Assembly (NCBI RefSeq): GCF_047308265.1
Contig: NZ_JBKQWY010000002.1
Coordinates: 310,001 to 374,000 of the forward strand
Direction of reading: 5' to 3'
DNA from: Maricaulis sp047308265
GTDB taxonomy: Bacteria > Pseudomonadota > Alphaproteobacteria > Caulobacterales > Maricaulaceae
DNA: 64,000 nt
Within the stretch, counting starts at the first letter, position 1; the number at the start of each line of letters is the position of its first letter. The notes beneath the pieces are model-generated. The model had not been told where the DNA came from, ran no database searches, and was given only the letters and a program-made list of their open reading frames with translations. Of this stretch, positions 61,854-64,000 are shown in pieces. A program made the translations under genes and the position numbers.

Positions 61854-62350
61854 GCCCGGTTTTTGTGACGCTGAAACTCGTACACATCCTCTCCGCGGGC
61901 ATTTTGTTCGGCGCGGGCATGGCGATTGCCTTTTTCATGTTGATGGCCTGGCGATCGAGGGACCGAGCCGGATTTGCGCTCACCGCGCGCCATGTGGTGC
62001 TGGCAGACTGGGTATTCACAACGACCGCGGTGATCGTTCAGCCGGTTTCCGGAGTAGCACTGGCCCATTGGGCGGGATGGCCACTGACTTCGCCCTGGCT
62101 TCTGGCGACCTATGCCCTCTATGTGTTTATCGGGGCGTGTTGGTTGCCGGTGGTCTGGATCCAGATCCAGGTGAAACGCGAGCTGGCCTCTCATGACAGT
62201 GCACATGATGGCAGGACCGGTGTAGACGGGACGGGTCTGCCGGACCGGGTCCATCGGTTGATGCGCTATTGGTTTATGCTTGGCTGGCCCGCTTTTACGG
62301 CGCTTATTGCGATTTTTGTGCTGATGATCGCCAAGCCCGCTCTGGTGTGA
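61850..62350 (+). CDS. DUF2269 integral membrane protein
   Basis: 166 aa from a GTG at 61850 that overlaps the previous stop (GTGA). Four hydrophobic helices with the family pattern TLKLVHILSAGILFGAGMAIAFFML, FTTTAVIVQPVSGVALAHWAGW and RYWFMLGWPAFTALIAIFVLMIAKP. DUF2269 proteins commonly accompany the SDR-DoxX fusion. Role unknown, perhaps a haem or quinone-binding partner because of the conserved His near each helix start. Confidence 0.82.
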   Translation: MSPVFVTLKLVHILSAGILFGAGMAIAFFMLMAWRSRDRAGFALTARHVVLADWVFTTTAVIVQPVSGVALAHWAGWPLTSPWLLATYALYVFIGACWLPVVWIQIQVKRELASHDSAHDGRTGVDGTGLPDRVHRLMRYWFMLGWPAFTALIAIFVLMIAKPALV

Positions 62351-62402
62351 GCGCGTTTCAGGTCAAAGCGGATCTCTGATCAGAATTCAGATCGGTGCCA
62401 TA

Positions 62403-62438
62403 ATCCGAGCCCAGATCCGAGCCGTGATCCGAACCTAT
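62403..62438. repeat. Three imperfect 12-bp repeats
   Basis: ATCCGAGCCCAG, ATCCGAGCCGTG and ATCCGAACCTAT follow one another at 62403-62438 in the gap after the DUF2269 gene. No known function. Confidence 0.55.
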
Positions 62439-62513
62439 GTTCGGCTGCGAAACTTGATCCTGAAGCGCGACAGAACCGGCTCGACATCAAGCCGAACCGG
62501 TTCCGCCGGGGGG

Positions 62514-62535
62514 AGGCTCTTTGGTGAAAGAGCCT
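62514..62535. terminator. Hairpin between convergent genes
   Basis: AGGCTCTTT and AAAGAGCCT pair perfectly around GGTG, between the DUF2269 stop and the small secreted protein's stop. There is no T-run; a terminator role is probable but not certain. Confidence 0.5.
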
Positions 62536-62554
62536 GCACAGGGGTCAGTTGGTA

Positions 62555-62824
62555 TCAGTAATAGCCATACGGGCAGCGGCCCACGACTTCCGCGTCATAA
62601 TACGCGGTTGCGGTGCCGGTCGCCTGGCCGAGAAGCGCCATGTCGCCATAGCAAAACTCCTGCGCCCAGCCGACGACCTGGGTTTTGCTGGCATCGGAGT
62701 AGTATGTGTAGATGTGCAGACGGTCGCCAAACATGTTGGCCGAACCGGCTGTCGTGGCAGTCAGCGCAGCCAGGGCTGCAACGGCCACGGCCAGCTTGGT
62801 GGTGTGTGTCTTGATCATACGCAT
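62555..62824 (-). CDS. Small exported two-cysteine protein (DUF6289-like)
   Basis: 89 aa from the ATG at 62824 (GAGGGAGATC upstream). The signal peptide ends near TTAGSA. The short mature chain has two cysteines likely to form a disulfide (EFCYGDMALLG; VGRCPYGYY) around YYSDASKTQVVGWAQEFC. This resembles the DUF6289 group of small exported proteins; the match is from memory and tentative. Function unknown. Confidence 0.6.
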   Translation of the reverse strand: MRMIKTHTTKLAVAVAALAALTATTAGSANMFGDRLHIYTYYSDASKTQVVGWAQEFCYGDMALLGQATGTATAYYDAEVVGRCPYGYY

Positions 62825-62944
62825 GTCGATCTCCCTCTGAGTGGGCGAACCTCCAGCTCTGTCACTCCCGATGAACAACCTAAGGTGGCTCGCAGGTGCA
62901 GGATTGCCCTGACGCGCGGAGAAATCAACCCCTGAGGGAATAAT

Positions 62945-63148
62945 TCAATTCAAACGCGCTTGGGTGTGCGAAGCTTGCACAGATCCGAGCAAACCAGACC
63001 GACCACCAGAAACGGGTCCAGCCGATGTCGACGGACTTATAGCAAGTCGACGAGCCAGGGGCACTTTGCCACCCAGCGGCGTGAAGGCATTGAGACGGCC
63101 TGCGACCACGATAACCGGCGCCGCAAAGGCAGCCATGCGTGCAATCAT
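62945..63148 (-). pseudogene. Possible remnant of an alpha/beta hydrolase gene
   Basis: An open frame of 67 codons from the ATG at 63148 (GGGGTGAG just upstream) reads MIARMAAFAAPVIVVAGRLN and then AFTPLGGKVPLARRLAIS. This resembles the N-termini of exported alpha/beta hydrolases (a hydrophobic lead, then LNALTP...), but the reading turns into unrelated Ser/Gly-rich sequence and stops, with no catalytic motif. It is best read as a truncated leftover. It could also be a small exported protein, or nothing. Confidence 0.3.
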
Positions 63149-63191
63149 CACTCACCCCTGTCACGGTTGGGGGACAGGATTAAAGAGTGTT

Positions 63192-63268
63192 GGAGGTCGC
63201 TCGAGCCCGGCGAAAATCCGATTCACGGGTAAGCCCCGTGTCGTCTGCCGTGATCGTGGACGACCTCC
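63192..63268. other. Structured inverted-repeat region of unknown nature
   Basis: GGAGGTCG (63192-63199) can pair with CGACCTCC (63261-63268). Inside lies CACGGG/CCCGTG (63224-63240). A competing pair GTCGTC/GACGAC (63240-63264) shares the CGAC with the outer stem. It sits 24 bases after the stop of the phosphodiesterase gene. It does not match tRNA, tmRNA or the cobalamin riboswitch in detail. The rest of 62825-63291 holds only the possible gene remnant. Confidence 0.35.
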
Positions 63269-63291
63269 TGTCGTGTACTCGTCTGGCCGGG

Positions 63292-64000
63292 TTATGGCGT
63301 TCCGCAACGACCGTCCGTCAGCCGGGCCAGGGTTGCGTCATCACCGGCGGTGTCTGCCGGATCAAGACCCAGGGCACAGGCCATCAGACCGTAGACATTG
63401 ACGTTCTCGAACGCGTCCGGACGTGCCCCTTGCGGGAAGATGGGACCGGCGCCGATAAAGGTGGCGCCCATATCCATCTCCATATTGTCATACCCATGAT
63501 TGCCGCGGAGGTTGGCCTGGTAGGGCGAGGCCAGATCCGCTTCACGCAGGGTCACGGACCAGCGGGGTGAGGGCAGGAAGATCATATCGGGACCACGGGT
63601 CTCGTGATCGAAGTGGAAATGATCCGGCATGGTGTCGCGGGTGAAAACCTCAAGCTCGGGATGGGCTCCCTGCATGGCAGCATGCACCCGGGACACGGTT
63701 TCCGCATCGCCATAGCCGAAGATATAGGGGTTGAGCCCGGCGCCATAGCGTCCCTGGACTTCCGGCATGTACAGCCCCTCAAGCTCGGCATAATCATCGA
63801 TGAAGATGACCCGGTCGGAATTGTTGACCGGTGCCATGCCGTGATCGGACACGACAATGATCGTTGTGCGCTCCAGAAGGCCGCGTTCGGTCAGGCCGTC
63901 CACGAGGTTTCCGACCAGTGCATCGACACGGGCTACCGCCTGACCTTCGGCTTCGGTGAACGGACCGGCACGGTGTGTGATGCTGTCGACATGATCAAAA
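63292..64000 (-). CDS. Ectonucleotide pyrophosphatase/phosphodiesterase-type enzyme (3' part)
   Basis: The visible 236 codons run off the right edge. Family features of the alkaline-phosphatase-like ENPP group are DHVDSITHRAGP, the metal site VVSDHGMAPVNN, and GNHGYDNMEMDMGATFIGAGPIFPQG near the end. ENPP enzymes hydrolyse nucleotide pyrophosphate or phosphodiester bonds and are usually exported. The catalytic Thr region and any signal peptide lie beyond the window, so the substrate cannot be judged. Confidence 0.85.
   Translation of the reverse strand, partial: FDHVDSITHRAGPFTEAEGQAVARVDALVGNLVDGLTERGLLERTTIIVVSDHGMAPVNNSDRVIFIDDYAELEGLYMPEVQGRYGAGLNPYIFGYGDAETVSRVHAAMQGAHPELEVFTRDTMPDHFHFDHETRGPDMIFLPSPRWSVTLREADLASPYQANLRGNHGYDNMEMDMGATFIGAGPIFPQGARPDAFENVNVYGLMACALGLDPADTAGDDATLARLTDGRCGTP

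Noticed and set aside
63192..63280. Cobalamin riboswitch or tRNA-Sec-like gene
   Set aside because: A fragment GGCGAAAATCCG and an eight-pair stem recall both, but the B12 box, a T-loop, a T33 and a Sec anticodon are missing on both strands.

Overview
The window is a stretch of ordinary chromosome from an alphaproteobacterium. Gene content and order suggest a stalked, budding-type lineage (Caulobacterales/Maricaulales, Hyphomonadaceae-like). The evidence is a popZ homologue between tolC and valS, the block dgt - SPOR - nagZ - scpAB - tatABC - serS - surE - pcm - LysM/LytM factor - yajC - secDF, alphaproteobacterial LexA boxes (GTTC-N7-GTTC) before uvrA and ssb, and high G+C coding sequence. 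The genus assignment is inference. I see no prophage, insertion sequence, plasmid gene or CRISPR array.

Layout. 1-2050: the end of gltX, then a small operon (27-codon membrane peptide, alpha/beta hydrolase, four-helix membrane protein, XRE repressor) behind two matching palindromic operators. 2046-9042: LOG hydrolase, LysM envelope protein, Atm1-type ABC exporter, SET-domain protein, TyrA-like dehydrogenase and an exported amidase. 9043-9850: non-coding, with a 15-bp tandem repeat, tRNA-Asn, a probable sRNA and three phased GANTC sites. 9851-12669: a module around an iron-sulfur (6-4) photolyase. 12710-20153: tRNA-Cys, pcm-like gene, tolC, popZ, two inserted genes and valS. 20167-23745: DUF3137 protein and a cluster of exported proteins with two DUF2145 paralogues, one lacking the presumed catalytic cysteine. 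23870-28159: xthA, lipoprotein, nitroreductase, DUF1428, erpA, dgt.

28254-40574 is the conserved housekeeping block: cell-wall recycling (nagZ), chromosome condensation (scpAB), Tat and Sec-DF export, serS, surE, a repair methyltransferase and a degenerate LytM factor. 40667-53705 is more accessory: serine hydrolase, Fe/Mn superoxide dismutase, squalene/phytoene synthase-like protein, SDR, S9 peptidase, two periplasmic TonB-C-terminal-domain proteins flanking trmFO, and three tandem paralogous polytopic membrane proteins. 53805-60514: uvrA and ssb, each with a LexA box, separated by DUF3422 and a 2-oxoadipate dioxygenase/decarboxylase (HglS) gene. 60558-64000: SDR-DoxX fusion with DUF2269 partner, a small secreted protein, a probable gene remnant and the 3' part of an ENPP-type phosphodiesterase.

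The parts most worth a second look are the XRE operon with its twin operators and embedded small protein, the sRNA/GANTC region at 9445-9714, the DUF2145 enzyme/pseudo-enzyme pair, and the two paralogue groups at 46507-53705. All identifications come from reading the sequence. No database search was run.
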